DNA from: Halomonas sp. ALS9
GTDB lineage: Bacteria > Pseudomonadota > Gammaproteobacteria > Pseudomonadales > Halomonadaceae
NCBI RefSeq assembly: GCF_001651035.1
Contig: NZ_LXRG01000173.1
Span: forward strand, 186,001 to 250,000
Direction of reading: 5' to 3'
Length of the DNA stretch: 64,000 nucleotides
The notes below the pieces were generated by a model. That model saw nothing but the letters and a program-made list of their open reading frames with translations, had not been told where the DNA came from and did no database searches. This document shows, in pieces, positions 43,576 through 52,955 of this stretch; position 1 is the first letter of the stretch; each line of letters begins with the position of its first letter. The translations under genes were made by a program, and so were the position numbers.

Positions 43576-46566
43576 ATGTCAGACGCGAACACTGCTAAAA
43601 ATCGCCTACCCCGCCTACTGCTGAGGGTATTGATTGGCCTACTGTTTCTCATCCTTATCTGGGTGGTGGGCAGCTATTGGCTGCTTAATAGCCAGTGGCT
43701 TCCGGCACGCATTTCGCAATTCGAAGGTGTCGATATCCGCTGGGAAAAAGGCGCCAGCCGACATCCGGGCCGCTGGGAAGTCGAGGGGCTTTATCTAGCC
43801 CGTGAAGATGAAACGCTGCCCATTTCGATTGAAGCCGAACGCGCCACCCTTTCGCTGTCGCTACTGGCCCTGTTGCGCGGCGAGCTGCATATCAATGCAC
43901 TGGATGCTGAGGGTATACGCCGCCTGACCGTTGGCGACATCGCCCTCGAAGCGGAGGGCCAGCTACAAGTAGCGGAGACCACCCTGAGTCGCGATACCTT
44001 AGCTATCCCTAACATTTCCCTCGACATCACTCATGGTCGCTTAGTTCGCCTCAGTGACCAAGCCACCTTAGTACGCGCTATCAATCTTAACGCAGATGCC
44101 ACACTCAAAACGATAAACCCTGTCAACGCCGAGAACGGCGAGTTGAACCCCAATCTACTGGCAGCGCTCTCGGCACAGCTTCAGTTGGATGCCCAGGCTG
44201 ATGCCTGGGATGTCTTTATGCCCTACCTAGACGCCCTACCCTGGCTAACCCTGGAGGGCCGCGGGGCACTGACGGGGGAACTGGCGCTAACCGCTGGCAA
44301 GTTACAACCTGGTAGCGAACTTATGCTGGACGCGCCTGAGTTGCGCTTAGCGGTGGATGAGCAGCGTTTACGTGCACCGAGTGACTCGCCGCGCTGGATA
44401 GTGGCGGATAACCCGTCACCACACCATACGGCTACCGGCGAAGGCCAAGTTCGCCTGGCGGTTGAGAACGATCAACTGCATTTTTCGACGCAGCTGATTG
44501 ATGTCGTATTAGCGGAAGAAGAGCTAGCCGACTCACACCTCGATTCGCAACTCGAATCACACACCTATGCACAGCACGCTGAGCTACGCCTGGCCAGCCA
44601 AACTGCCAATCAGCGCCTGGATCAACTCGATCTTCCCTCAGCAGCGACACTTTCACTCCAGGGCGATATTACCCGTTTGGATATGCTTAACCGCTACCTG
44701 GAAACGAGCTTTGACGGACAGGGCGTGCGCCTTTCCGGCCATGGTCAAATCGAGGCCAACGCGAGCATTCGCGAGTCGCGACCTTTTGTTGCCCAGCTAA
44801 GGGTTCAAGCGCCAGAGCTAGCGGCTGACACGCTAGGTTTTACTGCCCAGGGCAGTGGCTCACTGGACGCCCAGCTAACCCCCCAAGAAATGATTGAGGC
44901 AACGCTAAGTTTTAGCCAGGCCACGCTGCATCACCAAGCCCGCCTGCTGCTTGACGATGCCGATATCAGTACCGTCATCACGAGCCCCATTGATGCGCAA
45001 CGTGCGCGTGAAGACGCATCCGTGGCACTCAGTTGGCAAGCCGCGCGCCTGCCTGATATCAGCGTGCTACAAACTTACTTGAACACCCTGCTGCCAGACC
45101 CTGCGCCGTTGCAATTGCTTAGCGGCCAAGCCGTCAGTCACGGCCAGCTCAACATTGCTTCAGAACAGCTCAGCGGCGAGGTTAGCTTAGCCGGAGAAGC
45201 GCTGAATACTCGCTGGCAGCACGGCGACGAAAGCGGCACCTTAACCAGCGATATGCAGCTTTTACTGCCCATTAAACAGGCGGCAATAGATGGCTCAACA
45301 CTGAATATCAGTGGCACCCGGCTGAGCTGGCAAGTGGGTGATGTCGACCAACCGAGTGAGCGCCTAGAGAGCGTATTAGTGTTAACCGATGGCCGCTTTC
45401 AACGCCGCGACAGCGTTCCCAGCGGGCAGTTTGCGCTTGAAGGCAGCGTGCAACGACTCAGTTTTTTAAATGCTTTTTTACCGGATGCCCACGGCTTAAC
45501 TATCGCTGGAGAAGGCCAGCTTTTCGTCCAAGGCGCCTTTCGTGATAACCGCTTGTTGGCACCCACTCGGCTGCGCGTCAACGCTGACCAACTTGAGGTC
45601 TCGTTTTTAGACTATCTCGCCACCGGGCGTGGTGAACTTACCGCCCAACTGGATAGCCCCGAGCAGGCCCAACTCTCGCTTGGCATCCCCCGCTTTGCGC
45701 TAAGACGCCAAGACGATGACAGCCCTCATTTGGAAGGTCGCCATTTTGCCCTTACCACCCAAACCGAGCGCTTTAGCGATGTGCTCGAATCCCCCCTGCC
45801 CGAGCATTTCACTACCCGCATTGCGCTGCCGATTACCGAAGTGCCCGACTTCACCCGCTACAACCGCTACCTGCCAGAAGGTGCGGGGATTACCTTGCTG
45901 GATGGGCAAGCCAGCCTGGAAAGCGAGTGGTTGCTGGAGGGTTTAAACGCCCAGGGCGAAATCACCCTGCGCGCCTTTGGCGCAGAGCTAGCGTTGCTGG
46001 ATCAGCGGCTTCGAGGCGACTTACAACTCTATCTACAGCTAACCGACGGTAATCTGGAAACACGTCGATTTACCGCCAACGACTCATTTTTACGCCTGGA
46101 AAACGTCAATCGCCAGAGTGAAAATGGCGCTTCAGACGCTGGCTGGTGGGTAACGCTCTCCATGCTGGATGCGCAGCTGGCCTGGGAAGACCCTATTCGA
46201 CTCGCCAGCCAGCTGCGCCTTGAGATGCGCGATACCGGCTTACTCGCCCGGCTGTTTCTCGCCCGGGCAAGAGATAGCGACTGGCTCGGGCGACTGTTGA
46301 ATGTTCACCATATCGAGGGCACGGCACAACTAGCGATCAGCGGCGAGCAAATTCGTCTGAGTGACTTAACACTCACCGGCGGCCCGCTGTTGCTCCTTTC
46401 GGATGTCACATTAGCCGATCGCAGTGCCAACGGGGCACTCTATGCCCGCCTTGGCGTGCTTGGATTGGGGGTGGTACTTAACGACAGCGAGCCAACCTTG
46501 CGTGTCATCCAACCGCGCCGCTGGTTTGATCGCTGGCGGGTAGCCAATCAGGTACCCAGGCCCTAA
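43576..46566 (+). CDS. Large membrane-anchored AsmA/YdbH-like protein
   Basis: This 996-residue protein has one N-terminal membrane anchor (about residues 13-35) and a very long, beta-rich periplasmic part with many repeating short hydrophobic-polar strands. The N-terminal pattern after the anchor (VDIRWEKGASRHPGRWEVEGLYLA) is like AsmA-type proteins. Such proteins form lipid-conducting grooves between inner and outer membranes. I assign it to this class by architecture, not by a clear ortholog. Its stop overlaps the convergent TRIC gene by four bases. Confidence 0.72.
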   Translation: MSDANTAKNRLPRLLLRVLIGLLFLILIWVVGSYWLLNSQWLPARISQFEGVDIRWEKGASRHPGRWEVEGLYLAREDETLPISIEAERATLSLSLLALLRGELHINALDAEGIRRLTVGDIALEAEGQLQVAETTLSRDTLAIPNISLDITHGRLVRLSDQATLVRAINLNADATLKTINPVNAENGELNPNLLAALSAQLQLDAQADAWDVFMPYLDALPWLTLEGRGALTGELALTAGKLQPGSELMLDAPELRLAVDEQRLRAPSDSPRWIVADNPSPHHTATGEGQVRLAVENDQLHFSTQLIDVVLAEEELADSHLDSQLESHTYAQHAELRLASQTANQRLDQLDLPSAATLSLQGDITRLDMLNRYLETSFDGQGVRLSGHGQIEANASIRESRPFVAQLRVQAPELAADTLGFTAQGSGSLDAQLTPQEMIEATLSFSQATLHHQARLLLDDADISTVITSPIDAQRAREDASVALSWQAARLPDISVLQTYLNTLLPDPAPLQLLSGQAVSHGQLNIASEQLSGEVSLAGEALNTRWQHGDESGTLTSDMQLLLPIKQAAIDGSTLNISGTRLSWQVGDVDQPSERLESVLVLTDGRFQRRDSVPSGQFALEGSVQRLSFLNAFLPDAHGLTIAGEGQLFVQGAFRDNRLLAPTRLRVNADQLEVSFLDYLATGRGELTAQLDSPEQAQLSLGIPRFALRRQDDDSPHLEGRHFALTTQTERFSDVLESPLPEHFTTRIALPITEVPDFTRYNRYLPEGAGITLLDGQASLESEWLLEGLNAQGEITLRAFGAELALLDQRLRGDLQLYLQLTDGNLETRRFTANDSFLRLENVNRQSENGASDAGWWVTLSMLDAQLAWEDPIRLASQLRLEMRDTGLLARLFLARARDSDWLGRLLNVHHIEGTAQLAISGEQIRLSDLTLTGGPLLLLSDVTLADRSANGALYARLGVLGLGVVLNDSEPTLRVIQPRRWFDRWRVANQVPRP

Positions 46567-47279
46567 CGGCGTTTACGCTCGCGGCGAATCATTTTGACCC
46601 GTTCTTTGGCTTTTTGCGGCGTGGAGAGTGGGGCTGCCGTCTCATCATGGGTTTTCGGTGGCACCGTGACCCAGGCAAACACCGGCAACGCCAAGTGCCA
46701 ATGGATCGCCGCCAAACGCAGCCCAAGAGTGACGCTTAGTGAGGCGGCAATCGCTATAGTAAGTGGCGCCTCCAGCGCATGCAGCACCACGTAAACGACG
46801 CCTCCGGCCATTGCAGCCGTGGCGTACACCTCTTCGCGCAGCACCATGGGCACTCGCTGGGCCAACACATCACGGATCATGCCGCCAGCCACCCCGGTCA
46901 TCATGCCCATTAACACGGCCACCGTGCCCGAGCTCCCCAGCAGCAGGGCTTTATGCGTACCAATCACCGTAAACAGCGCCAACCCAAACGCATCGGCGAT
47001 GGGCAAAAAGCCCCGCGAAAGGCGATGGATATAGTGAAACCCCATCAACGACACGCCGACGGTAGCTAAGATCACCCATAGGTAAGTCGGGTCCGTCACC
47101 CAAAACACCGGCCTGACGCCCAGCACTAAATCCCGCAGTGTGCCCCCACCAATGCCGGTGACCGCCGCCAACACCAGCATGCCTATCGGATCCATACGTG
47201 ACCGGCACGCCAAAATCACCCCCGATAGCGCGAACACGATGACCCCCGCCATATCCAGCCAGTAAACAACGCCCGACAC
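46563..47279 (-). CDS. Trimeric intracellular cation (TRIC) channel family protein
   Basis: This 238-residue inner-membrane protein has about seven hydrophobic segments formed by two copies of the UPF0126/YadS repeat (GIGGGTLRDLVLGVRPVFWV and GVAGGMIRDVLAQRVPMVL). Prokaryotic TRIC channels conduct monovalent cations; the physiological role is unclear. The C-terminus is basic (KERVKMIRRERKRR) and cytosolic by the positive-inside rule. Confidence 0.92.
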   Translation of the reverse strand: MSGVVYWLDMAGVIVFALSGVILACRSRMDPIGMLVLAAVTGIGGGTLRDLVLGVRPVFWVTDPTYLWVILATVGVSLMGFHYIHRLSRGFLPIADAFGLALFTVIGTHKALLLGSSGTVAVLMGMMTGVAGGMIRDVLAQRVPMVLREEVYATAAMAGGVVYVVLHALEAPLTIAIAASLSVTLGLRLAAIHWHLALPVFAWVTVPPKTHDETAAPLSTPQKAKERVKMIRRERKRR

Positions 47280-47368
47280 GCCCTTCTCCTTTATGCTCGC
47301 ATCTATGCAGGCAGGCAGGATAGCACTCTCTTAGTCATTATTGGCACAACCTGATGGCCACGCCTCAC

Positions 47369-47803
47369 TTAGTGGTCTTGACGCTTCAGCCACCCTTTCA
47401 AGAATGCGATTTCGCTTTCCTGGGCGGCAATAATCTCTTCTGCTAACTGGCGAATCTGCTCGTCTTCACCGTACTCAAGGACTACTTCAGCCATGGCAAT
47501 CGCACCCTCGTGATGAGGAATCATGCCTTGTGCGAAATCCACATCTGGGTTTCCAGTAAACGCCATTGCCATATCTTCATGCATACGATCACTGGCGGCT
47601 TGGTAGGCAGCTACGGCAGGGTTATCAACGTGCGACTCAGCAGCGGCTGAGTGCTCGCCATGGCTGCCATGGTGGTCATTTTCCTGGGCAATGACAGGCG
47701 TCGCTACCAGCACTCCGGCTACCACACACAAACCTACCACCATGTTCAATGCGAGAAGTGGTCGGAAAGTAGGCATTTGGCTTTTAATATCGTACAAGGG
47801 CAT
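47369..47803 (-). CDS. Secreted DUF305 protein, His-rich
   Basis: This 144-residue exported protein has an N-terminal hydrophobic segment ending VATPVIAQ. The mature part begins with a His-rich stretch ENDHHGSHGEHSAAAESH and contains the DUF305 core QGMIPHHEGAIAMAEVVL. This family includes proteins linked to copper binding (CopM-like), and the exposed His and Met suit a metal chaperone, though no copper genes are adjacent. AGGA precedes the ATG. Confidence 0.9.
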   Translation of the reverse strand: MPLYDIKSQMPTFRPLLALNMVVGLCVVAGVLVATPVIAQENDHHGSHGEHSAAAESHVDNPAVAAYQAASDRMHEDMAMAFTGNPDVDFAQGMIPHHEGAIAMAEVVLEYGEDEQIRQLAEEIIAAQESEIAFLKGWLKRQDH

Positions 47804-47923
47804 GGCACGTTCCTATCGGCAATATTGGTCATTAAAGTTTAAAACCTACAGGCAGCCCACAGGTCAAGACTGCTTAAGTGGGTTACCCTAAGAGGATCAT
47901 CGACATATTGCATTGGAGAGCAC

Positions 47924-48418
47924 ATGGACTGGAATCCGGCTTATAGCTGGCTAGTACTCGCCTTGTTGCTGAGTTTGGCAGAGCTGACTTCTGGCGCGAT
48001 GGTGCTGCTTGCACTGGGTATTGCCGCTGCGCTCACAGCAGCGGTGACGGCATTGGGATTAACGCTTCCCTGGCAACTGCTCAGCATGGCCATTTTTACC
48101 GGCATATTGTTGCCGTTATCCATCATGGTGATCCGTCCGCACTTTTCCCCGCGTGGAGTGGCTTATGGCACAACGGGCACGGGCGTGGAGAAAGGCAATC
48201 ACTACATTACTCTACGCCGCGATTTTGATGATGCCACAGGCATTAAAGTGAACGGCGATTTCTACCGTTTACGTGTACTTGAAAGCGGTGAAACCACGTT
48301 ACCCAACGGTACCCCGGTCGTCTTTAGACGTTTTGAGGGCACTACTGCGCTGGTCACGCTACATCAGCCCGCAGATGTCGACTCTCAAGATGACAATTCC
48401 CAACGCAAGGAGCCCTAA
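47924..48418 (+). CDS. NfeD family membrane protein (YbbK type)
   Basis: This 164-residue protein has two or three membrane segments in the first 75 residues and a C-terminal OB-fold soluble domain. It is the usual partner of an SPFH/flotillin-like protein; the stop at 48418 is two bases before the partner start. The pair is thought to organise membrane domains or membrane protein turnover. GGAG precedes the ATG. Confidence 0.9.
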   Translation: MDWNPAYSWLVLALLLSLAELTSGAMVLLALGIAAALTAAVTALGLTLPWQLLSMAIFTGILLPLSIMVIRPHFSPRGVAYGTTGTGVEKGNHYITLRRDFDDATGIKVNGDFYRLRVLESGETTLPNGTPVVFRRFEGTTALVTLHQPADVDSQDDNSQRKEP

Positions 48419-48420
48419 CA

Positions 48421-49467
48421 ATGGATTTACCGATTAGTCCCGGTTTATTAATAAGCCTTATTATTGTTGTGATCGCGGTAGTGATCATCTCTAAAGGCCT
48501 GATCATTATTCGCCAATCCGAAGTGATGGTGGTTGAGCGGCTTGGTTCGTTCCACCGTGTGTTAGAAAGCGGTATTAACATCATCATCCCCTTCATTGAA
48601 CAACCCCGTGCAATCACCATGCTGCGTTATCGCAAAATGGGTGAGGACTACACCGCTATCACCACAGACGAAACCCGTATCGACCGCCGCGAAACGGTGA
48701 TGGACTTTCCCGGCCAGCCGGTGGTCACCACCGACAACGTCACTGTGCGCATCAACGGCGCGCTCTACTACCAAATCATCGACCCCAAGCGGGCAGTGTA
48801 TGAAGTGGAGAATATGAGCCAAGCGGTGGAAGTTCTTGCAAAAACCACCTTGCGCTCGGTGGTCGGCAAAATGGAGCTGGATAAGCTGTTTGAGTCTCGG
48901 GCAGAAGTGAATAACGAGATCCAGGCCGCGATGGAAGAGCCTGCTTCCAAATGGGGGGTCAAAATCTCTCGGGTCGAGGTGCAAGATATCGCCATGCCGG
49001 AAGAGGTGGAAACCGCTATGCGCCTGCAAATGGCCGCCGAGCGTAAGCGCCGGGCCACCGTCACCGAAGCAGAGGGTGAAAAATCAGCGGCGATTGCCAT
49101 GGCCCAGGGGCAGCGTGAGTCTTCAATTCTTAATGCCCAAGGTGATAAAGAGTCAGCGATTCTGCGCGCTCAAGGCGAGCAAGAGTCAATTAAGCTGGTG
49201 CTTAGCGCCATTGGCGATAGTGAAGAGAATAAGCGCACCGTTGTGGGCTACCTGCTTGGTCAGAGCTATATCAAGGTGTTACCCAATATGGCAAAAAATG
49301 GGGAGCGCGTGTTCGTACCTTACGAGTCCTCTGCTCTGCTCGGCTCGATGGGCATGTTCCGTGAAATGGCGGGCTCACCTGAGGATACCGTGGCTAACCA
49401 CCTTAAAAACCGAAGCGACAGCGACTTTCGCAGCGGGATCGTAGGCGGTGCTGCCAGCGGCCACTAA
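48421..49467 (+). CDS. qmcA: SPFH/Band 7 (stomatin-like, QmcA-type) protein
   Basis: This 348-residue inner-membrane protein has one N-terminal membrane segment, an SPFH domain (about 25-200) and a long coiled-coil rich in Ala, Glu and Gln (AAERKRRATVTEAEGEKSAAIAMAQGQRESS). The C-terminal part (GSMGMFREMAG) resembles E. coli QmcA. It forms an operon with the NfeD gene and is followed by a strong terminator. Confidence 0.92.
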   Translation: MDLPISPGLLISLIIVVIAVVIISKGLIIIRQSEVMVVERLGSFHRVLESGINIIIPFIEQPRAITMLRYRKMGEDYTAITTDETRIDRRETVMDFPGQPVVTTDNVTVRINGALYYQIIDPKRAVYEVENMSQAVEVLAKTTLRSVVGKMELDKLFESRAEVNNEIQAAMEEPASKWGVKISRVEVQDIAMPEEVETAMRLQMAAERKRRATVTEAEGEKSAAIAMAQGQRESSILNAQGDKESAILRAQGEQESIKLVLSAIGDSEENKRTVVGYLLGQSYIKVLPNMAKNGERVFVPYESSALLGSMGMFREMAGSPEDTVANHLKNRSDSDFRSGIVGGAASGH

Positions 49468-49503
49468 GCGCGTTATCAATGCGTACACTGAAAAAGTAAT
49501 AGG

Positions 49504-49534
49504 CCGAGCCACCTGAGTGGCTCGGTTTTATTTT
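49504..49534 (+). terminator. Intrinsic terminator of the NfeD/SPFH operon
   Basis: CCGAGCCAC, loop CTGA and GTGGCTCGG form a nine-base-pair stem that is followed by TTTTATTTT. Confidence 0.95.
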
Positions 49535-49709
49535 GCCCTGATGGCAGCTAAACGGGCGGCTCAACGTTGAAGTGGATGTCATCGCCTGCGCGACGTTTTT
49601 AGGTAAACTGTTAGCTTATAAACCTTCCACAGTATCCACGCGAGGTAATTAGCCAAGTGACTGCATTGATGAGTAGATTGACCGCTACCCATAGATGAGG
49701 ACTCCCACC

Positions 49710-51509
49710 ATGCTGCCCTGTGGGTTAGCCTTACGCCACGGCATTCTGCTAACGGTGGCCTTTGCCATGCTGTTGGCGTTTTCTGTTGGCCTTAAAGCCG
49801 ACACCTCTTCTCAACCACTGCAAAGCTGGGAGTATCGCTGGGGCGACTCTCCTCTTGATGCTGATAACCACCCCCTATGGTTGCAAAGCAACTCAACAGA
49901 GTGGCAGGCGATAGATACCCCTTCTAACCCACCCGGCCGAGACGGGCACGAACACCTCTGGCTACGCACTACAGTGCCCGCCGGTGATTGGAGCGATCCC
50001 GTCCTCTTTATCACCAGTATCAATTTGATTGGGCAAGTTTACCTAGGCGATGAACTCATCTATCAATACGGTGAGTTTGACGATCAAGGTAAAGGTGATT
50101 TTGCGGGATGGCCCTGGCACATGATCGACCTACCCGAAAATGCCGCCGGTCAGACGCTCACCTTCCGCTTCTACTCCTACTACACCAGCATTGGTCTATG
50201 GGGCCAAGTTCAGGTAATGGAGCGCATTGAGGTTCTTAAACAAGTTATCCATGACTCCGCTCAGGATCTTGGCGTCAGTGCACTGGTACTGGTACTTGCC
50301 ATCTTGGCCACTATTTTCGCGATAATAGGCCCTGAACGCCGCGGCTTCGGATCGATCGCGTTATTTGCCTACGCCTCAGGTCTAATGCTGCTGGCAGAGA
50401 CGCCTGCCCGTCAATTCATTGCCGATGGCCCACTGGCCTGGGACACACTACGCGCAGGCAGCTACTATGCCTTGCCGGTGGCATTAGGATTGCTACTCAG
50501 CTACTGGTTGGAAGGCACCGCTAAGCGCTGGATAACTCACTTGTGGGTTATCCACTTAGCGTACCTGATTCTTGCGATTTGTCTGGTTCGACTGGGAGTA
50601 GTGAGCCTTTCACTCACCTTCCCTGTATTTGATGTCATGCTAGCCTTTACGCTTCCCGTGATGCTGGCGCTAGCGCTCATGCGTTTTAAACGGCTCAGCC
50701 TTGAACAACGGCTTCTGGTCGTTAGTTTTACTTTCTTTGCACCACTACTGTTGGCCGATATGGCGGTCGCCCATGGTTTTGTGGGCTGGCGTAGTGTGCC
50801 TTTGAGCTACGGCACGCTGGCTTTTTCGTTGGCTAACGCCGCAATTTTTCTGTGGCACTACCGGCATACACAGCAACAGCTTGCGATGGCCAATGAGACT
50901 CTTGAGCAACAAGTGGCAGCGCGCACCGCCGACCTTGACCGGTTAGTGCAAGAATTGGAAAGCCTCTCACGCAAGGATCCGTTAACCGGTCTGCATAACC
51001 GACGCCATTTTGATATGGCATTTGACCACCAGTGTCAGCGAGCTAAGCAGCATGCCAGTCAACTTTCCGTGCTAATGCTAGATGTGGATCATTTTAAACA
51101 GATTAACGACGACTTTGGCCACGATGCAGGAGACACTGTACTGGTTGAAATTGCCCTGCTGTTGCGACATCACCTACGTGATATGGACGTGATCTGTCGC
51201 TTTGGGGGTGAAGAGTTTGTTGCCCTGTTGCCCGCCACCTCCCAAATCGCTGCCGAATCTCGCGCCAAGGCGTTGTTAACCTCTATTGCTCATCAAGCAT
51301 TCATCCATCAAGGCACCCGGCTGCGGCAAATCACGCTCTCCTGCGGTGTGGCAACCTATCCTGACCACACCCAAGACCCTAAGCGATTGCTACGACTAGC
51401 CGATGAAGCGCTTTATCAAGCCAAGCACAGCGGCCGCAACCGCTGTGTTGTATGGGAAGAGACGCTTGAGGAACAGGGATTTATGCTCGGTAAACAGCAG
51501 CCTCAGTAA
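49710..51509 (+). CDS. Diguanylate cyclase with periplasmic jelly-roll-like and 7TM-DISM regions
   Basis: This membrane c-di-GMP synthase has a signal sequence ending LKADTSSQ, a periplasmic region of about 150 residues that looks like a galactose-binding-like 7TMR-DISM extracellular domain (EHLWLRTTVPAGDW), seven membrane segments (about 190-390), a short coiled coil and a C-terminal GGDEF domain. The active site is GGEEF (CRFGGEEFVALL), with an inhibitory RDMD five residues before it. I chose ATG 49710, eight bases after GAGGA; an ATG five codons earlier has no RBS. Confidence 0.9.
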   Translation: MLPCGLALRHGILLTVAFAMLLAFSVGLKADTSSQPLQSWEYRWGDSPLDADNHPLWLQSNSTEWQAIDTPSNPPGRDGHEHLWLRTTVPAGDWSDPVLFITSINLIGQVYLGDELIYQYGEFDDQGKGDFAGWPWHMIDLPENAAGQTLTFRFYSYYTSIGLWGQVQVMERIEVLKQVIHDSAQDLGVSALVLVLAILATIFAIIGPERRGFGSIALFAYASGLMLLAETPARQFIADGPLAWDTLRAGSYYALPVALGLLLSYWLEGTAKRWITHLWVIHLAYLILAICLVRLGVVSLSLTFPVFDVMLAFTLPVMLALALMRFKRLSLEQRLLVVSFTFFAPLLLADMAVAHGFVGWRSVPLSYGTLAFSLANAAIFLWHYRHTQQQLAMANETLEQQVAARTADLDRLVQELESLSRKDPLTGLHNRRHFDMAFDHQCQRAKQHASQLSVLMLDVDHFKQINDDFGHDAGDTVLVEIALLLRHHLRDMDVICRFGGEEFVALLPATSQIAAESRAKALLTSIAHQAFIHQGTRLRQITLSCGVATYPDHTQDPKRLLRLADEALYQAKHSGRNRCVVWEETLEEQGFMLGKQQPQ

Positions 51510-51529
51510 TCGCTCATGCTGTAGGCTGG

Positions 51530-52852
51530 TTATGCAGCCCCCCCTGCCAGAAAGTGATCGATAAACACGGCGTAGTCCTGCTCAGTGCAGTCGGCGTAGG
51601 CCACCGCCAGTGTCGACACCACTTCAACAAACAGGTTTTCACGCCCTTTTAATCGTTGGCAAACGGACTTGGCAAAGCGTGTTGAGTCACCTTGGTTAAG
51701 CGCTTTAGCACCGCGCAGGTGTTCTCGGGCGAGAATTTCTCCCCACTGTCGGGCCAGTTTTCGATATGACTTACCGCCAGAGAGCTTATGGGTCGGAAAG
51801 TCTTTCTTGAACGGTGAGCGTTCACGCACCGAAAATACCTTTCCGTTCATGGTTAGCCAGCCGAGATAAGCGTCAGGATGTTCGGCAATCGCATGAAACG
51901 CCGCCGCATGGCGAATAGCTTCGTTAGGAAATAATTTACGCCACGCCTGCTGCTGGTGTTTATTCATTAAGCGAAACGCTTCCGGGGGAACCTGCTCTTT
52001 GACATCCAGGATGATGTCATCGTGCTCGTGTTCAACACCGCCTTCAATCAAGACGTAATAGCGCTCTACCCCCAACGAACCGGTGCCTGCATCCAAGCGT
52101 CGCGCCGTATCCTTCACTCTAAAATGGTGGGGATCACTCTCTTTTATGGCGTGTTGCAGCGTTTGCTGGTACTCCTGCTCGATCAGGCGGCGCAGTTGGC
52201 TGGCCACATCCGCCGGCAGGTTAGCCAGCTTGCCAGGCCGTTCGGCGAACTGGCGGCCTTGCTGCGCATTTAGCACTGTCCACTTTTCGAGCATGCGGGC
52301 ACGGCTCTGTTTATCCGCCACTTTACTCATAAAGGGCTTTAGTGAACCTTTGGCGCTATCAAGCGTGACCGCTTCCACAGGCTTGCCGTCGACGTGGTCA
52401 GCTAGCGTTTGGCAATAGCCCTCTATTAACTTTTTAAGCGCTTTATCAATTGCTTTGGGATCTAACTCAGCGTTTTCACGGCTATCAAGCACGACGCTGA
52501 TGGCCAGCCGCCACAGATCATATTGATAGTCGCCAATTAGCGCATCATCAAAGTCATCCATACCGTAGCGCACTTGATCATCATGATGGCCATAAGCACC
52601 GAAGTTGTAGACATGGGCATCCCCCTGCAGCCAAGTTTGGGTTTCCGGCCAGCCACCAAACAGGGCAAAGCGCCAGTCGTGCCACACATCATTCCAAAAC
52701 AGATGGTTGCTACCACGGTAAAAGCGGTAGGGCGACGCCGCCATTTTTGCGTACTTGGCTTGACGGGTCGCCGTTGGCAAGGTGTTATTCGCCTGGTGGG
52801 TTGCCTCAATCACCTGCTGAGGGCGGTTATGTCCAGTCAATGCATGACTCAT
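51530..52852 (-). CDS. DUF2252 family protein
   Basis: This 440-residue cytosolic protein matches DUF2252. The N-terminal MAASPYRFYRGSNHLFW and TWLQGDAHVYNFGAYG, and DDFDDALIGDYQYDLWRLA, resemble the conserved acidic and aromatic motifs of kinase-like (aminoglycoside phosphotransferase-fold) proteins. Substrate unknown. It stands alone, 20 bases from the convergent diguanylate cyclase gene; AAGG precedes the ATG. Confidence 0.9.
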   Translation of the reverse strand: MSHALTGHNRPQQVIEATHQANNTLPTATRQAKYAKMAASPYRFYRGSNHLFWNDVWHDWRFALFGGWPETQTWLQGDAHVYNFGAYGHHDDQVRYGMDDFDDALIGDYQYDLWRLAISVVLDSRENAELDPKAIDKALKKLIEGYCQTLADHVDGKPVEAVTLDSAKGSLKPFMSKVADKQSRARMLEKWTVLNAQQGRQFAERPGKLANLPADVASQLRRLIEQEYQQTLQHAIKESDPHHFRVKDTARRLDAGTGSLGVERYYVLIEGGVEHEHDDIILDVKEQVPPEAFRLMNKHQQQAWRKLFPNEAIRHAAAFHAIAEHPDAYLGWLTMNGKVFSVRERSPFKKDFPTHKLSGGKSYRKLARQWGEILAREHLRGAKALNQGDSTRFAKSVCQRLKGRENLFVEVVSTLAVAYADCTEQDYAVFIDHFLAGGAA

Positions 52853-52865
52853 CGAATTACCTTGT

Positions 52866-52893
52866 TTGATGCAGAAAAATTGATGCAGAAAAA
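52866..52893 (+). repeat. Perfect 14-bp tandem duplication
   Basis: TTGATGCAGAAAAA occurs twice (52866-52879, 52880-52893), immediately upstream of the DUF2252 gene and so inside its likely promoter or leader. Confidence 0.92.
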
Positions 52894-52955
52894 CGGTTTG
52901 TTATAAAGGTAGTCGATAACCATGAATAGATTAAGTCAGTGGCCGCCCTATACAC

